From positions 124,001 to 188,000 of the forward strand of contig NZ_PYOD01000001.1 in NCBI RefSeq assembly GCF_003026285.1: a stretch of DNA of 64,000 bases. The letters run 5' to 3'. The DNA comes from Photobacterium profundum (GTDB lineage Bacteria; Pseudomonadota; Gammaproteobacteria; Enterobacterales; Vibrionaceae). A model generated the notes under the pieces. The model had not been told where the DNA came from and made no database searches. It saw only the letters and a program-made list of their open reading frames with translations. Each line of letters starts with the position of its first letter. Position 1 is the first letter of the stretch. Positions 54,998-64,000 of this stretch are shown here, piece after piece. Both the position numbers and the translations under genes were made by a program.

Positions 54998-55025
54998 ATA
55001 CCATTCTGGATAAGTAAATAATCAG
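54998..55025. repeat. solo terminal repeat of the 24.2-kb MITE-like family
   Basis: ATACCATTCTGGATAAGTAA is identical in its first 22 positions to the right-hand end of the 24224-24385 element. No opposite end was seen nearby. Confidence 0.65.
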
Positions 55026-55027
55026 AT

Positions 55028-55051
55028 AAGGCATAGCCTAGGCTATGCCTT
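55028..55051. terminator. perfect 24-base palindrome
   Basis: AAGGCATAGCC-TA-GGCTATGCCTT, symmetric, downstream of dsdA. Probable terminator stem, without a clear T run. Confidence 0.7.
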
Positions 55052-55060
55052 AAATAAAAA

Positions 55061-56392
55061 TTAAATTCCAGACTTAGCGAGGTACGATGCCATCTCTTCA
55101 CTTGGAACCATACCACCACCCGTAGCCCAAACTAAGTGGGTCGCATTTTTGAGTTTTTGCTCATCCATTTGGATTCGCTGAAGATATTCTTCATTGTCAG
55201 AAACTACAACAGGACCAAGCATTCCGGCTAAAGCTGAAGGTTCTAGCTGAATATCTTCATACTTGCTCAGCTCTCCGAGGTGGTGGTACATTCTTTCATC
55301 ACTAATGGTATAAAAGCCATCAAGTAATCTTTCCATTGCTCTTCCCACAAATCCAGAAGCACGACCAACAGCTAGGCCGTCAGCAGCTGTTATATTATCG
55401 ATACCAATATCCTGAACTGAGATTTCATCATGCAGGCCAGTATGAATACCCAATAACATGCAAGGTGAGTGGGTAGGTTCCGCAAAGATACAATGAACAT
55501 TATCGCCAAATGCCATTTTCAAACCAAACGCCACACCACCAGGCCCTCCCCCCACGCCACATGGCAAATAAACAAACAGTGGATGCAGCTCATCTACTAG
55601 AATATTCATGGCTTCAAACTGGCTCTTTAGTCGCTCTCCAGCAACAGAATAGCCTAGAAAAAGTGTTGGTGAATTTTCATCATCAATAAAGAAGCACGTT
55701 GGATCTTTTTCTGCTTCTTTTCGTCCCTGTGCAACCGCTACACCGTAGTCTTCTTTATATTCAACAACAATTACACCATGAGATCGAAGTTTGTCTTTTT
55801 TCCATTGGCGGGCATCTGCCGACATATGAACCGATACAGAAAAGCCAAGTTTTGCACTCATAATACCTATAGACATGCCTAGATTACCGGTAGAGCCTAC
55901 AGCGATACTAAACTGCTTAAAGAAAGCTCTAAATTCATCCGTAAACAATTTGCTGTAATCATCAGACTCAGATAACAAACCAGCTTGGATTGCTAATTTT
56001 TCAGCATGAGTTAACACTTCATAGATACCACCACGCGCTTTTATTGAACCAGAAATCGGCAGATGACTATCTTTTTTCAGTAGTAAGGTTCCTTGAATTT
56101 CTATGTTGTACTGCTGATCAAGAACTGTTTTCATCGCTGGAATAGCAACAACATCAGATTCTATAATGCCATTTGTTTTGGCTGTTTCAGGAAATGCCTT
56201 TGCCAAATAAGGAGCAAATCTTTTTAGTCGGTCACTTGCATCTTTTATATCTGTATTATCAAGCCCTACATAAGGCAAGCCTTCAGCCAGAGTTGTAATA
56301 TTTGGATTAAACCAACTTACATCGTCTAAGGCGATTAGTTTTTCAACCAGAGGAAAATCAGTAACTAATTGTTGAATATTTAATGTGCTCAT
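55061..56392 (-). CDS. dsdA: D-serine dehydratase
   Basis: 443 residues, as in E. coli. PLP-binding Lys118 in [12 protein letters not shown], then [20 protein letters not shown] and the phosphate loop in CGVGGGPGG. Converts D-serine to pyruvate and ammonia, protecting against D-serine toxicity. Its stop follows and its start is 15 bases after dsdX, so both form one operon, controlled by the divergent dsdC. Confidence 0.96.
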   Translation of the reverse strand: MSTLNIQQLVTDFPLVEKLIALDDVSWFNPNITTLAEGLPYVGLDNTDIKDASDRLKRFAPYLAKAFPETAKTNGIIESDVVAIPAMKTVLDQQYNIEIQGTLLLKKDSHLPISGSIKARGGIYEVLTHAEKLAIQAGLLSESDDYSKLFTDEFRAFFKQFSIAVGSTGNLGMSIGIMSAKLGFSVSVHMSADARQWKKDKLRSHGVIVVEYKEDYGVAVAQGRKEAEKDPTCFFIDDENSPTLFLGYSVAGERLKSQFEAMNILVDELHPLFVYLPCGVGGGPGGVAFGLKMAFGDNVHCIFAEPTHSPCMLLGIHTGLHDEISVQDIGIDNITAADGLAVGRASGFVGRAMERLLDGFYTISDERMYHHLGELSKYEDIQLEPSALAGMLGPVVVSDNEEYLQRIQMDEQKLKNATHLVWATGGGMVPSEEMASYLAKSGI

Positions 56393-56407
56393 TTTAATTC
56401 CTTAAAC

Positions 56408-57745
56408 CTAGATGATGTACGACAGTAGGAAGGTGCCACCCAAAGCGACAAAAGAAGCAATAAAAGTAGCTGTCGTATAGTATTTGAACGTTTCTGACAT
56501 TGACGCGCCGCAGTACTGTTTGACTAACCAAAACAATGAGTCAGTAACGATGGTACAGCCAATAGCACCAGAACCAATTGCAAGAGTAATAATTTCAGGG
56601 CTGATATCTGGGTATAACGGAAGCAGAGGTGCAACGATTGCAGTTGCTCCCATCATGGCAACTGTTGCCGAACCTACAGCGGCATGCAATATAATTGCGA
56701 CTAACCAAGCCAGTAGAATTGGGGGCATATCTAAATTGGAAAGTATCTGTGCTAACACATCAGCTAGACCACTACCTTTAAGCACTCCGTTGAACGCACC
56801 ACCAGCACCGATGATTAATAGAATATTGGCAATAGATGCAAATGCACCTTCCGTTTTTTCTAGTAATATAGACATTCCCATGTTTTGCTTAATACCTAAA
56901 ATGTAGTAAGCAACAAATGCAGCAATAAACATTGCAGTTATAGGGTTACCAAGAAACTCAAGAATAGAGTAAACCGTAGTACCATGCTCCATATTAAGTT
57001 CAGCTGCTGTTTTAGTCAGCATAAGAATAATAGGAAGAAGAACAGTAAATAGAGTAGCTCCAAGTGATGGTAGTTCGTTTTCATTTTTGACTTCTAGAGA
57101 AGTAAATTCTTCTGGCACTTTCTTAAATGGCAAGTTAGCACCAACTACTTTTAAGAATAGTGGTCCACCAACAAGAGAAGCAGTTAAACCAATTAAAAGA
57201 CCATAAAAAATCACAGTACCAATATCAGCACCAAGTGCATTTGTTACATAAAGAGCTGCCGGATGAGGAGGTACAATACAATGTACAGCCATTAAAGCGG
57301 TACATAGTGGTATTGCTAAATTTAACAAAGATGTATTTGTTTTTTTAGCGATAGAAAAGGCAAGAGGAATAAGAAGGACAACACCCACTTCCACAAAAAG
57401 TGTAATACCGCAAACAAGCCCAATTAAAACCATGATTACTTCAGGTGATAACCAGCGACATTTTTGAAGTGTTAATCCGATACGCTCTGCTGCACCGGAA
57501 ACCTCCATCATTTTCCCCAGAATGGTGCCAAGCCCAATTATTGCAGCTAAGAAACCTAGAGTTCCGCCAATACCATTTTCAATAGCGTTAACCATTTCGA
57601 CTGGACCCATTCCCATCGACGTACCAACATAAAAGCTGGCTAAAAGTAGTGCTAAGAATGGGTGTAGCTTAAATTTAACTATCGCAAAAACGATCATTAC
57701 AATGCTTGATACGAGGGTTGCTATAACCCAGAGTTGCGACTCCAT
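56408..57745 (-). CDS. dsdX: D-serine permease (GntP family)
   Basis: 445 residues with about 12 predicted membrane helices. VEMVNAIENGIGGTLGFLAA, GLGTILGKMMEVSGAAERIG and HAAVGSATVAMMGATAIVAP are GntP-family motifs, the last with the re-entrant G-S-A-T. Context with dsdA and dsdC fixes the assignment as D-serine/H+ symporter. First gene of the operon. Confidence 0.93.
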   Translation of the reverse strand: MESQLWVIATLVSSIVMIVFAIVKFKLHPFLALLLASFYVGTSMGMGPVEMVNAIENGIGGTLGFLAAIIGLGTILGKMMEVSGAAERIGLTLQKCRWLSPEVIMVLIGLVCGITLFVEVGVVLLIPLAFSIAKKTNTSLLNLAIPLCTALMAVHCIVPPHPAALYVTNALGADIGTVIFYGLLIGLTASLVGGPLFLKVVGANLPFKKVPEEFTSLEVKNENELPSLGATLFTVLLPIILMLTKTAAELNMEHGTTVYSILEFLGNPITAMFIAAFVAYYILGIKQNMGMSILLEKTEGAFASIANILLIIGAGGAFNGVLKGSGLADVLAQILSNLDMPPILLAWLVAIILHAAVGSATVAMMGATAIVAPLLPLYPDISPEIITLAIGSGAIGCTIVTDSLFWLVKQYCGASMSETFKYYTTATFIASFVALGGTFLLSYII

Positions 57746-57968
57746 ATTTTACACCTTGTTTTTATTGTTTAATTTCGTCGTATTAGACAAAGGATACAAA
57801 GTGCTGACAAGCGATCAAAAATCACCAATACATGAGCTAAATTTAAACAACCACGTGATCTAAGTCGACATTCAGAATAATTTCGCTATTAGCGTCACAT
57901 TTACTCATGTGAAACCAGTATGGTTAATGAGATATGTAATAAGCAAACCTCATTTAAAAGGCGACTTA

Positions 57969-58904
57969 ATGTATACCAAGGATAATATTCTTGCTAAAAA
58001 TCAGCGGTTAAATAGCTTTCAGCTCTCAAAACTTCATACATTTGAAGTCGCCGCAAGACACAGTTCTTTTTCTTTAGCTGCAGAAGAACTCTCTATGACA
58101 CCCAGCGCGATATCACATCGAATAAATGGATTAGAAGATGAACTTGGGATTCAGTTATTTAAACGTTCCCATAGAAAAATAAGCCTAACCACTGAGGGGA
58201 AGCGAATCTATCTTTCCTTAAAGCAATCCCTAAACACATTAAATCAAGAAATTTTTGAAGTACGAAATGGCGAGGTTTCGGGAACACTTACTATCTATTC
58301 ACGACCATCTTTTGCACAGTGCTGGTTAGTGCCTCGCATATATAAGTTCAAAGAACTACATCCCGCTATTGAACTTAAGATTCTGACGGGTAACGAAAAT
58401 ATCAACTTCTGTGGTTACGGTATCGATATCGCTATCTATTTTGATGATAAAACACCTAAAAAACTTTGGTATCAAGAGATAATGTCAGAGACTATTGTCC
58501 CGGTATGCACTCCAAATTATGCGAAAAAGCACGATTTGGTGGGTAAAGTTCAAAATTTACACAAATGCACATTACTGCATGATAACCAAGCATGGGATTA
58601 CGAGTCTAACCTAGATGAATGGGAATCTTGGGCAAAGACATATGACATTGAGTCAATAAAACAGATACCAAGTATAAGTTTTGATAGATCCGACTTGGCG
58701 GTCATTGCCGCGATAAATAATGCAGGTGTTGCAATGGGCAGACACAGCTTAGTTCAGAAGAAAATAAAGTCCGGAGAATTAATTCAACCATTTTCGGAAA
58801 AAACAGTCTCTTGCCAACAAAGGTACTACGTAACCACGCTTCAAAATCAACACTCAAAACAAATTGAGCTATTTCTCGATTGGCTTAAGCGCGAAGCAGA
58901 ATAA
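57969..58904 (+). CDS. dsdC: LysR-type D-serine regulator
   Basis: 311 residues from ATG 57969 (in frame with a longer start at 57909; the shorter matches the family start). Resembles E. coli DsdC strongly: LSKLHTFEVAARHSSFSLAA, EELSMTPSAISHRINGLEDE, SGTLTIYSRPSFAQCWLVP and GIDIAIYFDD. It activates dsdX-dsdA in the presence of D-serine and represses itself. It diverges from dsdX across 223 bases, where its operator should lie. Confidence 0.94.
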   Translation: MYTKDNILAKNQRLNSFQLSKLHTFEVAARHSSFSLAAEELSMTPSAISHRINGLEDELGIQLFKRSHRKISLTTEGKRIYLSLKQSLNTLNQEIFEVRNGEVSGTLTIYSRPSFAQCWLVPRIYKFKELHPAIELKILTGNENINFCGYGIDIAIYFDDKTPKKLWYQEIMSETIVPVCTPNYAKKHDLVGKVQNLHKCTLLHDNQAWDYESNLDEWESWAKTYDIESIKQIPSISFDRSDLAVIAAINNAGVAMGRHSLVQKKIKSGELIQPFSEKTVSCQQRYYVTTLQNQHSKQIELFLDWLKREAE

Positions 58905-58978
58905 TTCACACATTCTAGACCTCCTAGAGATTCGCCAAACTTAATGAAATAAGTAACTATTCCCAGCGAATGTCAGCC

Positions 58979-59001
58979 GCCACAATTATCTCTTGTGGCG
59001 A
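58979..59001 (+). terminator. terminator-like hairpin after dsdC
   Basis: CGCCACAA (58979-58986) and TTGTGGCG (58994-59001), seven-base loop. No T run follows. Confidence 0.6.
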
Positions 59002-59111
59002 TTAACTCCCCTCCTTAACCTCCATTTCACTATCACACTTTCATGATACTGAGCATTTTTCATTATCTGAAAAGTGTCGCTATGCTTCTCTCACTTAACA
59101 ATTACACTGCC

Positions 59112-59127
59112 TGTTTACCAGTAAACA
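59112..59127. promoter_or_regulatory. palindromic operator-like site
   Basis: TGTTTAC-CA-GTAAACA, perfect, 135 bases before the amidohydrolase start. Form and position suit a dimeric repressor site; the factor is unknown. Confidence 0.5.
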
Positions 59128-59262
59128 TCGTCATGATGTCTCTAATATTGGCATTATGCAGAAAAAACGTACCAGAATAGAAATACACTATAGTATTCAT
59201 TCAGTTCGCTTGTGGTTATCGTTCGATTGTTAAGTCTCACACTCTTATAAAAGGAATGCTCG

Positions 59263-60972
59263 ATGAAAAGCATCAAACCAACTCTCTTGGGACTTATGAT
59301 AATGACAGCACAATCTGGCTTAGCGCCTTCAGCAATAGCAGCACAGCAAACTGCTGAGACGATTCTAACCAATGCTGTTTTTTATACTGGTCAGCCCGTC
59401 AAAGCTGTAGCGATTGCTGACGGAAAAATAATTGCGATGGGCAAGCAATCTGACATCAATGCTTACCGCTCACCAAACACTGAGGTTATCGATCTTGAAG
59501 GCGCTTTTGTATTACCTGGCTTCGTCGATAACCATAATCACGTTTTTGAAGCGGCATCAGAAGCAGGTGGTAATTGCGAACTGAGTATGGATGCATCACT
59601 TGAAGAGCAAATCCCGTACTTACTGCAATGTCGTAAAACCAGTCAAAAAAATGTGTCGTCAAAAAATGATTGGCTAATGGGGTACGGCTTTTCTCTCGAT
59701 ATGACGTTGAGCGATGACAACACTCGTACACCGCTTGAAGTACTGGATGAGATTTTCCCCGATCAACCCGTTGTGTTGATGGAACAAACATCGCACTCCA
59801 TGTGGGTCAACTCCCAGGCTTTAAAATTGGCAGGCATCACGAAAAACAGCCCAGAACCGCAAGGTGGCAAGATACTCACCGACCATGAAACGGGCGAACT
59901 TAATGGCATTTTGTTTGATAATGCGGGTGACGTTGTAATGGAAATGGCGTGGAACAGCTTAGCTGATAAATTTAACCAAAGTTACGACGGGCTCATGAAC
60001 GGATTAGAAGAAGCCGCGGTACACGGTATCACTACCATTGGTGACGGACGCTTGTATTGGAAGCGCGGCTGGTATGACGTATGGAAAGCGGCAGAAAAAG
60101 ATGATGCGTTAACAGCGCGTGTGTCGTTACGTCCGTGGATTTACCCATCAGATAGCATGGAAGCCCAACTTCCCTATTTACAACGTATTCAATCTCGGGA
60201 TCCTGAATCACGCTTGATCGTCGATCAGGTCAAAATGTACAGCGATGGTATCTTGATCAACGGCACAGCTAAAACACTGGCACCGTATCTGTCTACTTAC
60301 ATCGAAGATGAACCATACGGCATTAACTACATTGCCCCAACTGCAATGAAATCGTGGTTAAAAGCACTCGATAAAATTGGTTACGGGGCGCATATTCATG
60401 CCATCGGAGACGGTGCGATTAATGAATCCCTGAATGCCATTGAGTCTGTCAGACAAACGCATTCTAACCGTGATTATACGCTGACCCATGTCGAGATGGT
60501 GCAAGATGCAGACTTACCGCGTTTCAAAGCCCTTAACGTGACGGCTGATTTTCAAGTCGGTTCCGATTACATCGTGGAACATGACCATGAATGGGCTGTT
60601 CCTTTTATTGGCGAGAAGCGTGCCAACAACATGATGCAAGTGAACCGTTTATACCAAACAGGCGCGAATGTTAGTCTAAGCAGCGACTGGAACGTGCACG
60701 ATATCAACCCATTAGTGGGCATCAGCAATAGCCTCTTAATGGGAGCAACAGGCCTACCGGATATCAAAACAGCCATCGATGCTTACACGATTAATGCAGC
60801 GGTCAGTTTAGGTTTAGACGATATAACAGGCAGTATTGAAGTCGGAAAATCGGCAGACTTTGTGGTGTTAGATAAAGACATTCGCACCATGAAACCTAAA
60901 AATATTCCGAATGCTCTCGTTATGCTCACTATGCTACAAGGTGAAGTCGTGTTCGATAGTGATGACAAGTAA
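59263..60972 (+). CDS. exported amidohydrolase (YtcJ-like)
   Basis: 569 residues with a signal peptide (LLGLMIMTAQSGLAPSAIAA; cleavage about residue 27). Amidohydrolase family 3: LPGFVDNHNHVFEAA supplies the first two metal His. IHAIGDGAINESL, THVEMVQDADLPRFK and SSDWNVHDINPL supply further metal or base residues. Ends SADFVVLDKDIRTM. Homologous YtcJ proteins are usually intracellular or secreted; the signal implies a periplasmic or extracellular role. Substrate unknown. AAGGAATG lies before the ATG. Confidence 0.88.
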   Translation: MKSIKPTLLGLMIMTAQSGLAPSAIAAQQTAETILTNAVFYTGQPVKAVAIADGKIIAMGKQSDINAYRSPNTEVIDLEGAFVLPGFVDNHNHVFEAASEAGGNCELSMDASLEEQIPYLLQCRKTSQKNVSSKNDWLMGYGFSLDMTLSDDNTRTPLEVLDEIFPDQPVVLMEQTSHSMWVNSQALKLAGITKNSPEPQGGKILTDHETGELNGILFDNAGDVVMEMAWNSLADKFNQSYDGLMNGLEEAAVHGITTIGDGRLYWKRGWYDVWKAAEKDDALTARVSLRPWIYPSDSMEAQLPYLQRIQSRDPESRLIVDQVKMYSDGILINGTAKTLAPYLSTYIEDEPYGINYIAPTAMKSWLKALDKIGYGAHIHAIGDGAINESLNAIESVRQTHSNRDYTLTHVEMVQDADLPRFKALNVTADFQVGSDYIVEHDHEWAVPFIGEKRANNMMQVNRLYQTGANVSLSSDWNVHDINPLVGISNSLLMGATGLPDIKTAIDAYTINAAVSLGLDDITGSIEVGKSADFVVLDKDIRTMKPKNIPNALVMLTMLQGEVVFDSDDK

Positions 60973-61007
60973 CATAATCAAGAATAATGTAATCAAGAGT
61001 AACAAAT

Positions 61008-61111
61008 AGCTTACTACTCGACGAGTAAGGCATGTTCTGTTTTTATCAGTGATAATAACAGCTTACTACTCGACGAGTAAGGCATGTTCTGTTTTTATCA
61101 GTGATAATAAC
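61008..61111. repeat. exact 52-base tandem duplication over the end of the LysR gene
   Basis: Units 61008-61059 and 61060-61111 are identical; the second contains the last 15 codons and stop of the LysR gene, the first lies just beyond it. Each unit contains the palindrome TACTCG-A-CGAGTA. The extra copy leaves the protein unchanged. Confidence 0.9.
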
Positions 61112-61962
61112 AGCTTGCCTTGCTCAGTTTGTGACAACCCATGTTGCCATACTGCTTCAACACGACGGCTCATCGCTGCTTGTTCAAAATCGGTCGATAA
61201 TACCTGTAAGCGTTTATCTGCCTGATTAGCCGCTAGATATGGCGCGATCTGATCATACGGCAACATTGCATAACCCACGCCGTTTTGAAGTACCGCCACT
61301 AAAGAAGCCAACTCGGTAAAGGTTGCATACGTTGGGCTATAACCCACTTCTTCATCGTCAGTCATGGCTTCACGAGTCCAGATCAGCTCTCGATAGGCTG
61401 ACAAATGATCGGCAGTTACTACAGATTCAGACGCTAACGGGTGCGATATCCCTGCCACTAGCACATCTCGGTAACTGCCCAATCGGCAATAATCAAAATC
61501 ACTATAATGCAGTGTGGTATGTTCGGTGAGTAAGGTAATGTCTAGCGAACCATCATCTAGCCCCACTAATAACGCTTTACGGCTATTGGTCGACACTTCA
61601 AGATTAACGTTCAGTTGCTGCAACGCCTTCACCCATACTGCTTGCAAACACGATTGGGGAATATAATTATCAATACCAATCCGTAACAAGGTGGGTTCTT
61701 CAAGTGATAACGCAGATGCACATGCTGTCAGCTTGTCTGCTTGGCTCACGGTATGTACCATCATTGGTAGCAGCTCTTCCCCCGCTGCACTTAGGCGAAT
61801 ACTGTTGCCTGTTCGCTCGAGTAAAGTAACCCCAAAGTCGATCTCTAGCTCTGAAATCCACTGGCTAACCTGCGACTGGCGCTTGCCCATAGTGCGGGCA
61901 GCCGCTGAAATAGAACCCAACTGGTGAGCAAGTACAAACGCTTTTAAATGTTGAATATTCAT
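61066..61962 (-). CDS. LysR-family transcriptional regulator
   Basis: 298 residues. HTH MNIQHLKAFVLAHQLGSISA, ARTMGKRQSQVSQWISELEI, DFGVTLLERTGNSIRLS; effector domain from about 90. It converges with the amidohydrolase gene, so the pairing is by proximity only. The 3' end has been tandemly duplicated (see repeat). Ends TEHALLVE. Confidence 0.92.
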   Translation of the reverse strand: MNIQHLKAFVLAHQLGSISAAARTMGKRQSQVSQWISELEIDFGVTLLERTGNSIRLSAAGEELLPMMVHTVSQADKLTACASALSLEEPTLLRIGIDNYIPQSCLQAVWVKALQQLNVNLEVSTNSRKALLVGLDDGSLDITLLTEHTTLHYSDFDYCRLGSYRDVLVAGISHPLASESVVTADHLSAYRELIWTREAMTDDEEVGYSPTYATFTELASLVAVLQNGVGYAMLPYDQIAPYLAANQADKRLQVLSTDFEQAAMSRRVEAVWQHGLSQTEQGKLLLSLIKTEHALLVE

Positions 61963-62000
61963 GACACTTTATTCCTACTCACAAACAGAACCATTCACAC

Positions 62001-64000
62001 TCAGTAACGTCGACCTTTAGCACGTGCGATAACGATCAAACGATTCACCAACACCTTTTGCTTGGCATCATCTTCATTCTTGATCGCCGATTTCAAATCC
62101 CGTAAAACACGAGCCAATTCGGTTTCAAGGTATTTAATGGTTTTCGTTTTAACCATTGAGCGAATAAGTTTTTCGCCATTAGGTGGAATAGGCTGTTCTA
62201 TTGCCCATTTATAACTGTACCCATCTTTAACTGAAGGAGCGGTTATTACAGGCTCTGGCGGTGCTTCTGCCATATCATCTAAACGGCCCAAATGTTTACA
62301 GTAACCCTGTGCGATCGGCGATTTATGATAGGGGATCGGTTGTGCCTCATACAACATAGGGCCCAAAGCTTGCGCCACTTTCATATTCGCTTCTAACACG
62401 AATTGGCTGGCATTTTTATCTGGCCTTACGTATGTGCCTTTTTTAACAGGTTCAACGGTATAGTAAATTTTAGCCTGCTCTTTAGCCCGCGTTATACCGA
62501 CATAAGCTAAACGGCGTTCTTCTTCAGTATCCGCTGAAATACCTGCCGACGAGCGATTCACATACGGGAAAGCATCTTTATCCCAATACGGTAGATATAC
62601 ATGGTTATACTCGCAACCTTTAGCACGGAAAATGGTGGTAAGCTGAACTGGCTGTACGGCTTCATCTACCCCACCGATTACACCTTGTTGCTGCTGTTGT
62701 TGACTTGAATTTGAACTTGGATTTTGATACGAATTACTACGGGAGTTTGACGCCGACTTCTGAGAATAATACTCAAAGTATTGCAGTGCTTTACCACAAT
62801 CTTGATCCATTGAATCTAAAACGGTTTCGATACTGTCTAAGCGCTCAATAGCTTCTTCAATTTCTGATGCGGTCGATTCTGTTTTCCAAATCCATGCATC
62901 TAGTTGGCTTTCAGCACGGTACTGACGGTATACACTAACCGCTTTCACACTACCTTTTTGTTGTAATCGAGCCAACAAGTTCACTCGCTCAATAAGCGTA
63001 TCTAACTTGCCGTCACCTTTCGCTTTTTCCAACTTCTTAGCGTGTAATTCCCATTGCGTCGCAGGCATGTTTGCCAATTCATCACAAATCGGACGTAACT
63101 GCGCATTAGGCACATAGCAATGTGGAAAACACAGCAAGTTAAACAATGATGTGGCACGAAAATGAGGTTCGTTTTCATTGAAGCGACCAGTTGCCAAGCT
63201 CATAACGTCTAGCAACAGTTTGACCTCTCTGCTGTGGGCTAACACTGAAGGCACTGGCATTTGATAAGGAATTTGCTTAGTCAAAAAAGCCAATTCAAAC
63301 AGTAACGTTTGTGACCAACGACGCACTAAAATCGCCACTTCAGAAGGTTTTCCACCTTGCGCTAAATACTGCTGAATTGATTGTACGATTTCGCCCACTT
63401 GGCGTTCACTACCAATCACTTCCACCAAGGTATCATCAACATTATCGTGAGATACGGTTAAAAAGTCATGGAAACGTTGTTTATTATTTGAAATCAGATG
63501 GCTAGCAGACAAGGCTAAGCTGTGACCAAATCGGAAAGTACGCGATAAGGTGTAGGTTGTCGCAGGCGCAAAATCTTCATCAAAATTAAGCATAAACTGT
63601 GGTGCACTGCCACGCCATTTGTAGATGCACTGATCCACATCGCCTACCGCCACTAGCTGGGCATTCGGTGCGAGTAAATGTTTTAACAACCAATATTGCG
63701 CTGTGTTGATATCTTGGAACTCATCAACCACAATAAATTTAAAACGTTGATGATAAAAATCGCGGATATTGGTATTCGTTTTCAACACATGTACAGATTC
63801 AACCAACCAATCATCAAAGAACAACAATTTCTGCTCTTTTCGTATGGTTTCAAACTGCCAATATGCATCAATAATAAACAAGTATTCGCGATTAGTGTCC
63901 GACATCTCGAACACTTCTTTAGGCGGTAACATGTAGGCTTTAACTAAACCAATAAAGCTCATTAAAAGCTCAATGGTTTTGGGATCTTTAATCAACTGCT
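62001..64000 (-). CDS. UvrD/Rep-type DNA helicase, C-terminal part (runs off right edge)
   Basis: At least 666 residues, open to the edge; the nucleotide-binding motif I lies outside. Motif II VVDEFQDINTAQ, III AVGDVDQCIYKWRG, IV RTFRFGHSL, V TIFRAKGCEYNHVYLPYWDK and VI EERRLAYVGITRAKEQ are present: a superfamily 1A helicase, probably of DNA repair. Between IV and V lies a low-complexity linker (SSNSSQQQQQQG), and the C-terminal 120 residues have a Lys-rich segment with no match to UvrD tudor domain. The longest readable start (TTG 63995) is an edge artefact. Confidence 0.88.
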   Translation of the reverse strand, partial: QLIKDPKTIELLMSFIGLVKAYMLPPKEVFEMSDTNREYLFIIDAYWQFETIRKEQKLLFFDDWLVESVHVLKTNTNIRDFYHQRFKFIVVDEFQDINTAQYWLLKHLLAPNAQLVAVGDVDQCIYKWRGSAPQFMLNFDEDFAPATTYTLSRTFRFGHSLALSASHLISNNKQRFHDFLTVSHDNVDDTLVEVIGSERQVGEIVQSIQQYLAQGGKPSEVAILVRRWSQTLLFELAFLTKQIPYQMPVPSVLAHSREVKLLLDVMSLATGRFNENEPHFRATSLFNLLCFPHCYVPNAQLRPICDELANMPATQWELHAKKLEKAKGDGKLDTLIERVNLLARLQQKGSVKAVSVYRQYRAESQLDAWIWKTESTASEIEEAIERLDSIETVLDSMDQDCGKALQYFEYYSQKSASNSRSNSYQNPSSNSSQQQQQQGVIGGVDEAVQPVQLTTIFRAKGCEYNHVYLPYWDKDAFPYVNRSSAGISADTEEERRLAYVGITRAKEQAKIYYTVEPVKKGTYVRPDKNASQFVLEANMKVAQALGPMLYEAQPIPYHKSPIAQGYCKHLGRLDDMAEAPPEPVITAPSVKDGYSYKWAIEQPIPPNGEKLIRSMVKTKTIKYLETELARVLRDLKSAIKNEDDAKQKVLVNRLIVIARAKGRRY

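Larger units (their letters stand above)
54825..55060. other. intergenic region between dsdA and the sortase-target gene
   Basis: 236 bases, no gene. It carries a single end (54998-55025) of the family also seen at 24224-24385, and the palindrome at 55028-55051. Confidence 0.5.

Overview
The window reads as chromosomal DNA of a marine gammaproteobacterium of the Vibrionaceae, most likely Photobacterium or a near relative. The grounds are the low-to-moderate GC, the very enterobacterial/vibrio-like DnaK, IbpA, DsdA/DsdX/DsdC, NrfB/NrfC and YjeH proteins, the marine proteobacterial sortase pair, an alternative oxidase, and dispersed repeats with terminal inverted repeats. The species is an inference. 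The mix of niche functions and a second-type dnaK (no dnaJ partner) would suit a secondary chromosome or an accessory region of the main one. No rRNA, tRNA, CRISPR array, intact insertion sequence or prophage was seen.

Layout. 1-5733 (minus): an operon of six overlapping or tightly spaced genes, all for exported proteins or lipoproteins, with one CsgG-like member and one LPP20-like member; function unknown. 6342-11590 (minus): an accessory stretch of small unrelated genes in one orientation (DUF1971 cupin, zinc ribbon, small membrane protein, NTF2-like, Dabb, AAA ATPase, GNAT, hexapeptide acyltransferase, Nudix, DUF1090) with gene remnants between them. It looks like a cassette collection, but I could not find attC sites. 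12096-20785: secreted DUF3103 protein, MocR regulator divergent from deoC-aox, BASS transporter, an nhaC fragment, NmrA-like reductase, nitronate monooxygenase and a GNAT.

21208-26448: an unusual respiratory locus. An ethylbenzene-dehydrogenase-type haem protein is followed by NrfB, NrfC, only the vestige of NrfD, and a Shewanella-type small tetraheme cytochrome. A two-component system (seven-TM-like kinase, REC plus ArsR-like HTH regulator) faces it. 26755-30757: DUF3080 lipoprotein, then ibpA behind a sigma32-like promoter and a ROSE-type RNA thermometer, then a solitary dnaK. 30891-39562: small lipoprotein, Lrp regulator divergent from a YjeH-like exporter, class III alcohol dehydrogenase, DAACS symporter, DUF445 protein, a MITE-like element and an amino-acid ABC transporter.

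39994-50948: a LexA box drives a YdjM-family membrane protein followed by an unknown 236-residue protein. A decayed, internally deleted copy of this pair lies 9.9 kb away. The two copies bracket a repeat-rich segment with a FUSC exporter, a YcxB protein, a DCC thiol oxidoreductase and an SDR/DJ-1 pair divergent from a LysR regulator. 50972-64000: nitrilase, a class GN sortase with its vault/vWA target, the D-serine catabolic genes dsdX-dsdA with divergent dsdC, an exported YtcJ-type amidohydrolase, a LysR regulator whose 3' end is tandemly duplicated, and the C-terminal part of a UvrD-type helicase running off the right edge.

The strongest candidates for something undescribed are the rebuilt nrf-type electron-transfer locus, the SOS-controlled ydjM plus unknown-protein module, and the six-gene exported operon.
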